NCBI GenBank assembly: GCA_031553875.1
Contig: JAVBKU010000027.1
Span: forward strand, 1 to 25,698
Reading direction: 5' to 3'
Source of the DNA: JAVBKU01 sp031553875
GTDB taxonomy: Bacteria > Bacteroidota > Bacteroidia > Bacteroidales > Rikenellaceae
Length of the DNA stretch: 25,698 nt
Under the pieces are notes generated by a model. That model was not told the DNA's origin, searched no databases, and saw nothing but the letters and a program-made list of their open reading frames with translations. This document shows positions 1 through 8,730 of this stretch, piece by piece. Position 1 is the first letter of the stretch. The number at the start of each line of letters is the position of its first letter. The position numbers and the translations under genes are program-made.

Positions 1-29
1 CTTCGGTGGTTCGAATCCATCTTCGCCCA
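1..29 (+). tRNA. 3' end of a tRNA, probably tRNA-Tyr (cut by window edge)
   Basis: Only the T arm and the 3' acceptor strand are inside the window. The T stem is GGTGG (5-9) with CCATC (17-21), closing the loop TTCGAAT, followed by TTCGCCC (22-28) and discriminator A29. The CTTCG just before the T arm resembles the end of a long variable arm as in class II tRNAs. Position before tRNA-Gly and tuf is where tRNA-Tyr sits in related gene clusters. The anticodon is not visible, so the identity is inferred. CCA is not encoded. Confidence 0.7.
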
Positions 30-37
30 CTGATTTT

Positions 38-110
38 GCGGAAGTAGCTCAGTTGGTAGAGCATTAGCCTTCCAAGCTAAGGGTCGCGAGTTCGAACCTC
101 GTCTTCCGCT
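38..110 (+). tRNA. tRNA-Gly (anticodon TCC)
   Basis: A complete cloverleaf is visible. Acceptor strand GCGGAAG (38-44) pairs with CTTCCGC (103-109), with discriminator T110. The D arm holds AGCTCAGTTGGTAGAGC. The anticodon loop is CTTCCAA (69-75) with TCC at 71-73, closed by TTAGC/GCTAA. The T loop is TTCGAAC. CCA is not encoded. It lies 8 nt after the preceding tRNA and about 145 nt before tuf, so the tRNAs and tuf are probably co-transcribed. Confidence 0.96.
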
Positions 111-255
111 CTTCAAAATGATGTTCGCCGGGGTTTCGGTCGTCTTCTTTATAGAGGATCAGCCGGGATCGGCGGGTAATTTTTGCGTTTTAAAATTAAG
201 GACAAGCAGGTAACAAAATACATACACAGATTAATTCCTAAATAAATTTCAGATT

Positions 256-1443
256 ATGGCAAAAGAAAAATTTGACAGGTCCAAACCGCACGTAAACATC
301 GGTACAATTGGACACGTTGACCACGGTAAAACTACCCTTACCGCTGCGATCACAACCGTTCTGGCCAAGAGGGGCCTTTCTGAGCTGCGTAGCTTCGATT
401 CTATCGACAACGCTCCCGAAGAAAAAGAACGTGGTATCACCATCAACACCTCACACGTTGAGTACTCAACAGCCAACCGCCACTATGCTCACGTAGACTG
501 TCCGGGTCACGCCGACTACGTTAAGAACATGGTTACCGGTGCCGCCCAGATGGACGGTGCGATCATCGTTGTTGCCGCTACCGACGGTCCTATGCCCCAG
601 ACTCGTGAGCACATCCTGCTCGCCCGTCAGGTGAACGTCCCCAGGATCGTTGTGTTCCTCAACAAGGTCGACATGGTTGACGACGAAGAAATGCTCGAGC
701 TGGTTGAAATGGAAGTTCGCGAACTTCTGAGCTTCTACCAGTTTGACGGTGACAACGCTCCCGTTATCCGTGGTTCTGCACTCGGTGGCCTTAACGGCGA
801 ACCCAAGTGGGAAGACAAGATCATGGAACTTATGGAGGCTGTTGACACTTACATTCCCATTCCTCCCCGTGAGAACGAAAAGCCGTTCCTTATGCCGGTG
901 GAAGACGTGTTCTCTATCACAGGTCGCGGTACCGTTGTTACAGGTCGTATCGAAACAGGTATCATCAAGGTTGGTGACCCCGTTGAGATCATCGGTCTGG
1001 GCGAAAAGTCAATCACTTCTACTTGTACAGGTGTGGAAATGTTCCGCAAGCTCCTGGATTCAGGTGAAGCCGGTGACAACGTAGGTCTGCTGATGCGCGG
1101 TCTCGACAAGAAGGATGTTAAGCGCGGTATGGTCGTTGCCAAGCCGGGTTCTATAACTCCCCACACTAAGTTCGAAGCCGAAGTCTATATCCTGAAGAAG
1201 GACGAAGGTGGTCGTCACACTCCCTTCCACAACAAATACCGTCCCCAGTTCTACCTCCGTACCCTCGACGTTACGGGCGAAGTGGAACTGCCCACTGGCG
1301 TTGACATGGTAATGCCGGGTGACAACGTAACTATCACAGTTACCCTGATCTACCCCGTTGCCATCAACCTCGGTCTGCGTTTCGCGATCCGCGAAGGTGG
1401 CCGTACAGTAGGTGCCGGTCAGATCACCAAGATCGTCGAATAA
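256..1443 (+). CDS. tuf: Translation elongation factor Tu
   Basis: This is EF-Tu, the cytoplasmic GTPase that delivers aminoacyl-tRNA to the ribosomal A site. The 395-residue length is normal. The P loop GHVDHGKT is at residues 19-26, the switch I segment RGITINTSHVEY at 59-70, DCPGH at 81-85 and NKVD at 136-139. The usual NKCD cysteine is valine here. Domains 2 and 3 follow, ending VGAGQITKIVE. The ATG at 256 fits the conserved N-terminus MAKEKFDRSKPHVN. The 145-nt leader after tRNA-Gly has no promoter matching the Bacteroidetes consensus, so transcription probably starts upstream of the window, in the tRNA cluster. A strong hairpin follows 15 nt after the stop codon. Confidence 0.99.
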   Translation: MAKEKFDRSKPHVNIGTIGHVDHGKTTLTAAITTVLAKRGLSELRSFDSIDNAPEEKERGITINTSHVEYSTANRHYAHVDCPGHADYVKNMVTGAAQMDGAIIVVAATDGPMPQTREHILLARQVNVPRIVVFLNKVDMVDDEEMLELVEMEVRELLSFYQFDGDNAPVIRGSALGGLNGEPKWEDKIMELMEAVDTYIPIPPRENEKPFLMPVEDVFSITGRGTVVTGRIETGIIKVGDPVEIIGLGEKSITSTCTGVEMFRKLLDSGEAGDNVGLLMRGLDKKDVKRGMVVAKPGSITPHTKFEAEVYILKKDEGGRHTPFHNKYRPQFYLRTLDVTGEVELPTGVDMVMPGDNVTITVTLIYPVAINLGLRFAIREGGRTVGAGQITKIVE

Positions 1444-1458
1444 TTTCGAGGATCACTC

Positions 1459-1488
1459 AAAGCAGTGCGGGTATTCCCGCACTGCTTT
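1459..1488 (+). terminator. Hairpin after tuf (terminator or processing stem)
   Basis: A perfect 13-bp stem, AAAGCAGTGCGGG (1459-1471) with CCCGCACTGCTTT (1476-1488), closes the loop TATT. Only three T residues end the stem, followed by ATC, so termination may be partial. tRNA-Trp begins 4 nt further on. The stem could therefore act as a processing signal instead of a full stop. Confidence 0.75.
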
Positions 1489-1492
1489 ATCT

Positions 1493-1566
1493 ACGAGTGT
1501 AGTTCAAGGGTAGAATAGTGGTCTCCAAAACCATTGATGGGAGTTCGAATCTCTCCACTCGTGCCA
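1493..1566 (+). tRNA. tRNA-Trp (anticodon CCA)
   Basis: Acceptor strand ACGAGTG (1493-1499) pairs with CACTCGT (1556-1562), followed by discriminator G1563 and an encoded CCA (1564-1566). The anticodon loop CTCCAAA (1523-1529) carries CCA at 1525-1527 and is closed by GTGGT/ACCAT. The T loop is TTCGAAT. The place between tuf and secE is the expected one for tRNA-Trp. It encodes its 3' CCA, whereas the two upstream tRNAs do not. Confidence 0.97.
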
Positions 1567-1722
1567 ATATTAATCTCGGGGTCTGCCCAGACCGACAAAG
1601 CAGGACAGGCTCTTAAATTCTCTTTTTCCTTACGGGGTTGGGGTTGGTTTAGGCCTATAAGCATGAACAAATTCCAAAGAGCCCGGAGAGTTTAATTAAG
1701 ACGACCTATTACAGGAAACATT

Positions 1723-1914
1723 ATGAGAATCATTAATTACATCAAAGAATCCTACGCTGAGCTTGTTCACAAGGTGTCTTGGCCGTCATGGAGCCAACTG
1801 CAAAGTTCTGCCATCATCGTGATGGTCGCTTCCCTCATTTTTGCAGTTGTTGTTCTGGCCATGGACCTCACCTTCGAGAACATCATGAAGGCTATATATA
1901 GCATTCTTTATTAA
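1723..1914 (+). CDS. secE: Preprotein translocase subunit SecE
   Basis: This is the small subunit of the SecYEG protein-conducting channel in the inner membrane. At 63 residues it is the short form with one membrane span. The amphipathic stretch YIKESYAELVHKVSWPSW (about residues 5-22) is the conserved SecE cytoplasmic helix, with the typical KVSWPSW motif. One hydrophobic segment follows at about residues 31-52. It lies between tRNA-Trp and nusG, as in most bacteria, with a 23-nt gap to nusG, so the two are co-transcribed. The 156-nt stretch after tRNA-Trp contains a small hairpin, GGTCTG/CAGACC, near 1579-1592, but no clear promoter. Confidence 0.95.
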   Translation: MRIINYIKESYAELVHKVSWPSWSQLQSSAIIVMVASLIFAVVVLAMDLTFENIMKAIYSILY

Positions 1915-1937
1915 TCGTTAACAAAAGAATAATAAAG

Positions 1938-2495
1938 ATGAGCGAAAAAGAGCAGAAGCAATGGTACGTGGTACGTGCCATTGGGGGCAAGGAGAAGAAA
2001 GTCAAGGAGTATATCGAGACCGAGGTCAAGAACTTACACCTTGAGGATTACATCTCCCAGGTCCTGATACCTACTGAGAAGGTTTACCAGATCCGTAATG
2101 GTAAAAAGATCAGCAAGGATCGTGTTTCTTATCCGGGCTATGTGCTTGTAGAAGCGGCTTTGGTAGGAGAAATTCCGTATATCTTACGTAACACGCCCAA
2201 CGTGCTTGGGTTTCTGACCGATTCAAAAGATTCTTCCCTTTTGGCCACTCCCCTTCGTCCACAGGAGGTGAGTCGCATTCTGGGCAGGGTCGACGAGATG
2301 AGCGTTACTGAGGAAGAGAATGAAGTTCCGTTCTTCGTTGACGAAGCTGTTAAGGTAATAGATGGCCCGTTCGCAAGCTTCTCGGGTACTGTCGAAGCCG
2401 TCGACAACGAAAGAAAGAAACTCACTGTCTCCGTTAAGATATTCGGGCGCAAGACTCCCATGGAGTTGAGCTTTATGCAAGTTGAAAAAGAATAA
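1938..2495 (+). CDS. nusG: Transcription termination/antitermination factor NusG
   Basis: NusG binds RNA polymerase and modulates pausing, Rho action and coupling to the ribosome. The protein has 185 residues. The N-terminal NGN domain opens with KQWYVVRAIGGKEKKVKEYI (residues 7-26), and PGYVLVEA appears near 66-73. The C-terminal KOW domain holds VKVIDGPFASFSGTVEAV at about residues 138-155. There is no sign of an inserted domain, so this is housekeeping NusG and not a specialised paralogue such as those in capsule loci. It is followed after 16 nt by rplK, in the standard order. Confidence 0.97.
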   Translation: MSEKEQKQWYVVRAIGGKEKKVKEYIETEVKNLHLEDYISQVLIPTEKVYQIRNGKKISKDRVSYPGYVLVEAALVGEIPYILRNTPNVLGFLTDSKDSSLLATPLRPQEVSRILGRVDEMSVTEEENEVPFFVDEAVKVIDGPFASFSGTVEAVDNERKKLTVSVKIFGRKTPMELSFMQVEKE

Positions 2496-2511
2496 TTAAC
2501 CAAAGAAAATT

Positions 2512-2955
2512 ATGGCAAAAGAGGTTGCTGGTTTTATAAAACTGCAAATCAAAGGTGGTGCCGCGAATCCTTCGCCCCCTGTAGGTCCCGCTCTGGGTTC
2601 CAAGGGTGTGAACATTATGGACTTCTGTAAGCAGTTCAATGCGAGGACTCAGGACAAGGCAGGTAAGGTACTTCCTGTCATCATCACTGTATACGGCGAT
2701 AAGTCTTTCGACTTCATCGTCAAACAACCGCCGGTTGCCGTACAGCTCAAAGAGGCTGCAAAAGTGCAGTCGGGTTCAGCCGAGCCTAACCGTAAGAAGG
2801 TAGGCCAGGTGACTTGGGATCAGGTGAAAACCATCGCCCAGGACAAGATGCCCGACATGAACTGCTTCACTCTTGAGGCTGCAATGCGCATGGTTGCGGG
2901 TACTGCACGCAGCATGGGTATCAGTGTCGTTGGTGAATTTCCTACTAATTTATAA
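2512..2955 (+). CDS. rplK: 50S ribosomal protein L11
   Basis: L11 binds the GTPase-associated region of 23S rRNA with the L10-L7/L12 stalk. The 147-residue length is standard. The N-terminal domain carries the proline-rich PSPPVGPALGSKGVNIMDFC segment (about residues 21-40) known as the thiostrepton-contact region. The C-terminal rRNA-binding domain ends with ARSMGISVVGEFP. It is 17 nt upstream of rplA, and in many bacteria the two form one regulated unit. No separate promoter is seen. Confidence 0.98.
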   Translation: MAKEVAGFIKLQIKGGAANPSPPVGPALGSKGVNIMDFCKQFNARTQDKAGKVLPVIITVYGDKSFDFIVKQPPVAVQLKEAAKVQSGSAEPNRKKVGQVTWDQVKTIAQDKMPDMNCFTLEAAMRMVAGTARSMGISVVGEFPTNL

Positions 2956-2972
2956 TCTAAACAATTAGTAAA

Positions 2973-3671
2973 ATGAGTAAGCTGACCAAAAATAGAAAAA
3001 TGGTTCTTGCAAAAGTTGAGCCTGGTAAGATGTACAAGCTGAACGATGCAGCAGCTCTTCTGAAGGAAATTACCTTTACGAAATTTGATGCTTCTGTTGA
3101 CGTTGACGTACGCCTGGGCGTAGACCCCAGGAAGGCCAACCAGATGGTGAGGGGCGTTGTAACCCTTCCCCATGGAACCGGTAAGCAGGTGCGTGTGCTA
3201 GTGCTTTGTACTCCTGAAAAGGAAGCCGAAGCCAAAGCCGCAGGCGCCGACTACGTAGGTTTGGACGAGTATATTGAAAAGATCAAAGGCGGCTGGACCG
3301 ACATTGATGTTATCATCACTACGCCCAACGTAATGGCAAAGGTAGGTGCCCTCGGTCGTGTACTCGGCCCCAGGGGACTTATGCCCAACCCTAAGACAGG
3401 TACTGTAACAATGGAGGTAGGCAAGGCTATCGAGGATATCAAAGCCGGTAAGATCGACTTCAAGGTCGACAAATTCGGTATTATCCACACAGCGGTAGGC
3501 AAGGCTTCCTTCACTGCCGAGCAGATCGCCGACAACGCGAAGGAAGTTCTTCTGAACATCATCAAGTTGAAGCCTTCAGCCGCCAAAGGTACCTATGTCA
3601 AGAGTATTTATCTCTCTACTACTATGAGCCCCGGCTTGCAGATAGATCCTAAATCGGTAGATGCTAAGTAA
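2973..3671 (+). CDS. rplA: 50S ribosomal protein L1
   Basis: L1 forms the mobile stalk at the ribosomal E site and in many bacteria represses its own L11-L1 transcript. The 232-residue length is normal. Diagnostic segments are the KFDASVDVDVRLGVDPRK region (about residues 37-54), the GRVLGPRGLMPNPKTGTVT signature near residues 128-146, and the C-terminal KGTYVKSIYLSTTMSPG. The ATG at 2973 gives the usual N-terminus (MSKLTKNRKM). The gap to rplJ is only 14 nt, so there is no room for a long L10-type leader at that junction. Confidence 0.98.
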   Translation: MSKLTKNRKMVLAKVEPGKMYKLNDAAALLKEITFTKFDASVDVDVRLGVDPRKANQMVRGVVTLPHGTGKQVRVLVLCTPEKEAEAKAAGADYVGLDEYIEKIKGGWTDIDVIITTPNVMAKVGALGRVLGPRGLMPNPKTGTVTMEVGKAIEDIKAGKIDFKVDKFGIIHTAVGKASFTAEQIADNAKEVLLNIIKLKPSAAKGTYVKSIYLSTTMSPGLQIDPKSVDAK

Positions 3672-3685
3672 AAATTGAAAAGACC

Positions 3686-4210
3686 ATGAACAAAGAGGAA
3701 AAATCAATAGTTATCAACAGTCTCGCCGAGCAGATCCAGCAATATCCCCACTTCTACGTGACGGATACCGGTGGCTTGAACGCCGAACAGACAGCTAACC
3801 TTAGGAAGCTTTGCTTCGAAAAGGGTATCAAGCTGGTGGTCGTTAAAAACACTCTCTTCACCAAGGCTCTGGAGCAGGTTAATAAGGCTGACGCCGAACT
3901 AACCTCAATCCTCAAGGGCGAAACCGCCATCATGTTCTCCGAAACAGGCAAGGGTCCCGCTACCCTTATCAAGGAGTTCAGGAAGTCGGCCGCCAAGCCG
4001 GTGCTGAAGGGCGCTTACGTGGAAGAATGCGTCTATCTGGGCGAATCTTCTCTGGAAAGCCTCATCAACATCAAGAGCCGCGAAGAGCTTATCGGCGAAA
4101 TCATCGGACTGCTCCAGTCGCCCGCGAAGAACGTTATATCGGCTCTTCAGGCTTCGGCAGGACAAAAAGTCGCAGGCCTCGTGAAGAGCCTCGGCGAAAG
4201 GAACAACTAA
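3686..4210 (+). CDS. rplJ: 50S ribosomal protein L10
   Basis: L10 is the base of the ribosomal stalk and carries L7/L12 dimers on its C-terminal helix. The protein has 174 residues. The N-terminal part shows the L10 pattern FYVTDTGGLNAEQTANLRK, KLVVVKNTLFTKALEQ and FSETGKGPATLIKEF. The helical end (about residues 140-174) is the expected L7/L12 docking region. It lies 14 nt after rplA and 45 nt before rplL. Confidence 0.97.
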   Translation: MNKEEKSIVINSLAEQIQQYPHFYVTDTGGLNAEQTANLRKLCFEKGIKLVVVKNTLFTKALEQVNKADAELTSILKGETAIMFSETGKGPATLIKEFRKSAAKPVLKGAYVEECVYLGESSLESLINIKSREELIGEIIGLLQSPAKNVISALQASAGQKVAGLVKSLGERNN

Positions 4211-4255
4211 CAAACACAATCAATCACAAACAAACTTTTTTAAAAATTTATAATA

Positions 4256-4636
4256 ATGGCAGATATCAAAAAATTAGCTGAGGAGTTGGTTAACTTGACA
4301 GTTAAGGATGTAAACGAACTCGCGCAGATCCTTAAGGACGAGTATGGTATTGAACCCGCCGCTGCTGCAGTTGCAGTTGCTGCTGCTCCCGCCGCTGGCG
4401 GAGCCGCTCCCGCAGCCGCTGAGAAGACATCATTCGATGTTATCCTCACCTCTGCAGGCCAGGCTAAGCTTCAGGTTGTTAAGGTCGTGAAGGACATCAC
4501 CGGCCTCGGTCTGAAGGAAGCTAAGGACCTGGTAGACGGCGCTCCTAAGCCTGTTAAGGAAGGTGTATCTAAGGAAGAAGCTGAATCTGTAAAAGCTCAG
4601 CTGGAAGAAGCTGGTGCCGAAGTTGAGGTTAAGTAA
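4256..4636 (+). CDS. rplL: 50S ribosomal protein L7/L12
   Basis: L7/L12 is the multi-copy stalk protein that recruits translational GTPases. The protein has 126 residues. It has the N-terminal dimerisation domain (residues 1-30), an alanine-rich flexible hinge (about residues 36-54) and the C-terminal domain with VKVVKDITGLGLKEAKDLVD (about residues 76-95). The hinge is coded by repetitive GC-rich codons. A strong hairpin with a T run begins 24 nt after the stop, which would let the stalk protein genes be expressed more than the downstream rpoBC genes. Confidence 0.98.
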   Translation: MADIKKLAEELVNLTVKDVNELAQILKDEYGIEPAAAAVAVAAAPAAGGAAPAAAEKTSFDVILTSAGQAKLQVVKVVKDITGLGLKEAKDLVDGAPKPVKEGVSKEEAESVKAQLEEAGAEVEVK

Positions 4637-4660
4637 TAACCTTTTCGGTAACAGATAAAC

Positions 4661-4696
4661 AGGTATGGAGCCTAGAAATAGGCTCTATACCTTTTT
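4661..4696 (+). terminator. Attenuator-like terminator between rplL and rpoB
   Basis: A 13-bp stem, AGGTATGGAGCCT (4661-4673) with AGGCTCTATACCT (4680-4692) including one G-U pair, is followed by a run of T residues to 4696. It has the form of an intrinsic terminator. Since rpoB follows on the same strand without a recognisable promoter, it probably works as a partial terminator. This is inferred from structure and context. Confidence 0.8.
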
Positions 4697-4862
4697 CTCG
4701 TTTAAATCGAGAAACCGGGTGGCAGAGGGGTGATTACCTCCCCCGCGCCCACTCACTTTCACGACGCCACCGGCGTCCGGGGAGAGCATGTAAGGCACTC
4801 GTTTTCAGCGCTCCCGAGGTAATGTATCTACACCGTTCTTCAACTTAATTTTAAGGATAAAG
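4697..4862 (+). promoter_or_regulatory. Structured rpoB leader
   Basis: The 166 nt between the attenuator and rpoB carry further pairing potential: GACGCC/GGCGTC (4763-4768 with 4772-4777) with a 3-nt loop, and the longer-range CCGGGTGGC (4713-4721) with GCCACCGG (4766-4773), which would compete with the first. No TAnnTTTG box was found. A regulatory role is possible but unproven. Confidence 0.35.
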
Positions 4863-7800
4863 ATGTCCGTGATTAATAATAAGCAACGTATCAATTTCTC
4901 TTCAGTGAACAGCAGGATGCAATATCCTGACTTCCTGGAGGTCCAGCTAAAATCATTTCAGGATTTCTTCCAATTGGACACCACGGCCGAGAATCGCAAG
5001 AACGAAGGCCTCTACAAGGTGTTCATGGAGAATTTCCCAATTTCGGATACGAGGAATAACTTCGTCCTCGAATTTATCGACTATTATGTCGATCCTCCCA
5101 GATACTCCATCGACGAGTGTCTCGAGAGGGGGCTTACCTACAGTGTGCCTTTGAAGGCTAAGCTCAAACTCTATTGCACCGACCCCGAACACGAAGATTT
5201 CGACACCGTAGTACAGGATGTGTACTTCGGCACAATACCATACATGACCCCCAGGGGTACGTTCGTTATCAACGGCGCCGAGCGTGTGATCGTATCGCAG
5301 CTCCACCGTTCTCCCGGCGTATTCTTCGGCCAGAGCACCCACACCAACGGAACGAAGCTCTACTCGGCTCGTATCATTCCGTTCAAGGGTTCATGGATCG
5401 AGTTCGCTACCGACATCAATAACGTGATGTACGCGTATATCGACCGAAAGAAGAAATTACCCGTCACCACCCTGCTAAGGGCCATCTCCTTTGAGAGCGA
5501 CAGGCAGATCCTCGAGATCTTCGACCTCGCCGAGGACATCAAGGCCACCAAGGCCAACCTCAAGAAGGTCGTAGGCCGCAAGCTGGCCGCCCGCGTGCTG
5601 AAGACATGGGTGGAAGACTTCGTCGACGAAGATACCGGCGAAGTGGTTTCAATCGAGCGTAACGAGGTTATCATCGACCGCGAGACCGTACTCGAAGAGA
5701 ACCATATAGACGAGATCCTCGAGGCCGGAGCCAAGAGCATCCTTGTACACAAGGAGAGCCAGAACAGCTCCGACTACTCGATCGTATACAACACCCTGCA
5801 GAAGGACTCGTGCAACTCCGAGAAGGAAGCCGTGGTATACATCTACCGACAGCTGCGCAACTCCGAGCCGCCCGATGAGGCCACTGCCAGGGACGTTATC
5901 GACAAGTTGTTCTTCTCCGACAAGCGCTATGACTTAGGCGACGTGGGCCGCTTCCGTATCAACAAGAAGCTGGGCCTCGACATCCCCGCCGAGACAAGGA
6001 CGCTGACCAAGGAGGACATCATCGCCATCATCAAATACCTGATCTCTCTGATCAACTCCAAGACTGACGTCGACGACATCGACCACCTGTCCAACCGTAG
6101 GGTGAGGACCGTGGGCGAACAGCTCTCGAACCAGTTCAGCGTGGGCTTCGTGCGCATGGCACGTACCATCAGGGAGAGGATGAACGTCCGTGACAACGAG
6201 GTGTTCACCCCCATCGACCTTATCAACGCCAAGACCCTTTCGTCGGTCATCAACTCGTTCTTCGGGACCAACCAGCTCTCGCAGTTCATGGACCAGACCA
6301 ACCCTCTGGCCGAGATGACCCACAAGCGCCGCCTGTCGGCCCTGGGCCCGGGCGGTCTGTCGAGGGAAAGGGCGGGCTTCGAGGTGCGCGACGTGCACTA
6401 TACCCATTACGGCAGGCTCTGTCCCATCGAAACCCCTGAAGGTCCGAATATCGGTCTTATCTCCTCGCTTTGCGTTTACGCCAAGATCAGCGACATGGGC
6501 TTCATCGAGACTCCCTACCGCGACGTGGTTAACGCCAAGGTCGACCTGACCGACGCCGGCATCAAGTATTACAGCGCCGAAGAGGAGGAAGACCTCGTGA
6601 TCGCGCAGGCCAATACGCCTATCAGCGCCAAGGGCGAGTTCCTCGTACCCGATAAGATCAAGTCTAGGCTCCAGAGCGACTTCCCCACAGTTACAGTGGC
6701 CGAAGTCGACCTTATGGACGTGGCTCCCAACCAGATAGCATCTATAGCGGCATCGCTCATCCCCTTCCTGGAGCATGACGACGCCAACCGTGCGCTGATG
6801 GGATCGAACATGATGCGTCAGGCCGTGCCTCTGGTGAGCAGCGAAGCTCCCATCGTGGGTACAGGCCTGGAACACGACATGATCCGCGACAGCCGTATCC
6901 AGATCGTTGCCGAAGGCGACGGCGAAGTGGTTTACTCGGACGCTTCGGAGATACATGTGAAGTACGTTACAACCGACGAGGAGAAGCTTATGTCTTTCGA
7001 CTCCGAGGTTACCGTATACAACCTACCCCGCTACAGGAAGACCAACCAGAACACCTCTATAACCCTTAAGCCTATCGTGCGCAAGGGTCAGAAGGTTGTC
7101 AAGGGTGATATTCTCACCGAAGGTTACTCCACACAGCAGGGTGAACTGGCCCTGGGCCGCAACCTGAAGGTAGCGTTCATGCCCTGGAAGGGTTACAACT
7201 TCGAGGACGCGATCGTTATCTCGGAAAGGCTCCTGAGGGACGACGTGTTCACCTCGGTGCACGTGGACGAATATATAATGGAGGTGCGCGACACCAAGCG
7301 AGGCGTCGAAGAACTCACTTCCGACATCCCCAACGTGAGCGAAGAAGCCACCAGGGACCTCGACGAGAACGGTATCATCCGCGTGGGCGCCAACGTTCAG
7401 CCGGGCGATATACTTATAGGTAAGATCACCCCCAAGGGCGAGAGCGATCCTTCGCCCGAAGAAAAGCTCCTCAGGGCTATCTTCGGCGACAAGGCCGGCG
7501 ACGTGAAAGACGCTTCGCTCAAGGCTCAGCCTTCGCTTTACGGCGTAGTGGTCGACCGCAAGCTGTTCTCCCGCGCCAACAAGGACGGCAAGAAGGGCAA
7601 GCAGGCCGAAAAGACCCATATCGAACGCCTCGAGGCCGACTTCAACAAGAATGTCGTGACCTTGAAAGACAGGCTGCTCGAAAAGTTGTGGGTTATCCTC
7701 AAGGACAAGACCACAGCCGGCATCCGCGACTACTTCGGTGTGGAGATCGTGGCCAAGGGCGCGAAATTCACCCAGAAACTCCTGGGCGAGATCGACTTCC

Positions 7801-8681
7801 TCGGCGTGAATACCGACAAGTGGACAGGCGACGCCCAGAGGGACGCCCTCGTAGAGAAGACCATCAACAACTATATCCTCAAGTATAAGGAGCTCGACGC
7901 CATGCTCAAGCGCGAGAAGTACAACATCACCAACGGTGACGAACTTCCCGCAGGTATCATACAGCTGGCCAAGGTCTACATCGCCAAGAAGCGCAAGCTC
8001 AAGGTGGGTGACAAGATGGCGGGCCGCCACGGGAACAAGGGTATCGTTGCCAAGGTGGTGAGGGATGAAGATATGCCCTTCCTCGAAGACGGTTCTATCG
8101 TCGATATAGTGCTCAACCCGCTGGGTGTGCCTTCGCGAATGAACCTTGGACAGATATACGAAACCGTGCTCGGATGGGCGGGTAAGGAGCTGGGACTCAG
8201 CTTCTCCACTCCCATTTTCGACGGCGCGACGCTCGAGCAGATCAACGAGTACACTGCCAAGGCGGGTATCCCCCGCAGCGGCCGTACCTATCTGCACGAC
8301 GGCGGTACCGGCGAGAAGTTCCACCAGCCGGCCACAGTGGGTATCATCTACATGCTCAAGCTGGGCCACATGGTCGACGACAAGATGCACGCCCGTTCTA
8401 TAGGCCCGTACTCTCTTATCACCCAGCAGCCGTTGGGCGGTAAGGCTCAGTTCGGGGGCCAGAGGTTCGGGGAAATGGAAGTGTGGGCGCTCGAAGCCTT
8501 CGGCGCCGCCAATATCCTGCAGGAAATACTTACTATCAAGTCCGATGACGTGATGGGCCGCGCTAAAGCCTACGAGGCGATAGTCAAGGGCGAGAACATG
8601 CCCGCCGCCGGCATCCCGGAATCCCTCAACGTGCTACTGCACGAATTGAAGGGTTTGGCCATCAGCATCAAGCTGGACTAA
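4863..8681 (+). CDS. rpoB: DNA-directed RNA polymerase subunit beta
   Basis: This is the beta subunit of RNA polymerase, 1272 residues and apparently intact. The rifampicin pocket is clear: QLSQFMDQ at 471-478, THKRR at 486-490, SALGPGG from 492. The residues equivalent to E. coli D516, H526 and S531 are D477, H487 and S492, all in the rifampicin-susceptible state. N518 is T479. The conserved CPIETPEGPNIGLI follows, as do GYNFEDAIVISERL and the C-terminal GGKAQFGGQRFGEMEVWALE. It lies in the standard order after rplL, separated by an attenuator and leader, and 166 nt upstream of rpoC. Confidence 0.99.
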   Translation: MSVINNKQRINFSSVNSRMQYPDFLEVQLKSFQDFFQLDTTAENRKNEGLYKVFMENFPISDTRNNFVLEFIDYYVDPPRYSIDECLERGLTYSVPLKAKLKLYCTDPEHEDFDTVVQDVYFGTIPYMTPRGTFVINGAERVIVSQLHRSPGVFFGQSTHTNGTKLYSARIIPFKGSWIEFATDINNVMYAYIDRKKKLPVTTLLRAISFESDRQILEIFDLAEDIKATKANLKKVVGRKLAARVLKTWVEDFVDEDTGEVVSIERNEVIIDRETVLEENHIDEILEAGAKSILVHKESQNSSDYSIVYNTLQKDSCNSEKEAVVYIYRQLRNSEPPDEATARDVIDKLFFSDKRYDLGDVGRFRINKKLGLDIPAETRTLTKEDIIAIIKYLISLINSKTDVDDIDHLSNRRVRTVGEQLSNQFSVGFVRMARTIRERMNVRDNEVFTPIDLINAKTLSSVINSFFGTNQLSQFMDQTNPLAEMTHKRRLSALGPGGLSRERAGFEVRDVHYTHYGRLCPIETPEGPNIGLISSLCVYAKISDMGFIETPYRDVVNAKVDLTDAGIKYYSAEEEEDLVIAQANTPISAKGEFLVPDKIKSRLQSDFPTVTVAEVDLMDVAPNQIASIAASLIPFLEHDDANRALMGSNMMRQAVPLVSSEAPIVGTGLEHDMIRDSRIQIVAEGDGEVVYSDASEIHVKYVTTDEEKLMSFDSEVTVYNLPRYRKTNQNTSITLKPIVRKGQKVVKGDILTEGYSTQQGELALGRNLKVAFMPWKGYNFEDAIVISERLLRDDVFTSVHVDEYIMEVRDTKRGVEELTSDIPNVSEEATRDLDENGIIRVGANVQPGDILIGKITPKGESDPSPEEKLLRAIFGDKAGDVKDASLKAQPSLYGVVVDRKLFSRANKDGKKGKQAEKTHIERLEADFNKNVVTLKDRLLEKLWVILKDKTTAGIRDYFGVEIVAKGAKFTQKLLGEIDFLGVNTDKWTGDAQRDALVEKTINNYILKYKELDAMLKREKYNITNGDELPAGIIQLAKVYIAKKRKLKVGDKMAGRHGNKGIVAKVVRDEDMPFLEDGSIVDIVLNPLGVPSRMNLGQIYETVLGWAGKELGLSFSTPIFDGATLEQINEYTAKAGIPRSGRTYLHDGGTGEKFHQPATVGIIYMLKLGHMVDDKMHARSIGPYSLITQQPLGGKAQFGGQRFGEMEVWALEAFGAANILQEILTIKSDDVMGRAKAYEAIVKGENMPAAGIPESLNVLLHELKGLAISIKLD

Positions 8682-8689
8682 TCCGATAA

Positions 8690-8730
8690 TTTCCGTGGGC
8701 GGGTCCTGACAGGGCCGCGCCCCACGGAAA
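8690..8730 (+). promoter_or_regulatory. Stable hairpin in the rpoB-rpoC gap
   Basis: TTTCCGTGGG (8690-8699) pairs with CCCACGGAAA (8721-8730). Inside, GGTCC (8702-8706) can pair with GGGCC (8712-8716) around TGACA. There is no T run after it, so it is not a classic terminator. It may be an mRNA processing or pausing element between two subunits needed in equal amounts. The rest of the gap to 8847 shows nothing I recognise. Confidence 0.5.

Noticed and set aside
6270..6344. Possible rifampicin-resistance substitution in rpoB
   Set aside because: The key positions (equivalents of D516, H526, S531) are wild type. The only nearby difference from E. coli noted, N518 to T, is not by itself a sign of resistance.
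7023..8390. A 455-codon - strand frame opposite rpoB (and similar long ones opposite rpoB and rpoC)
   Set aside because: These are antisense shadows of highly conserved polymerase genes, caused by biased codon use. They show no recognisable domains and no promoter.
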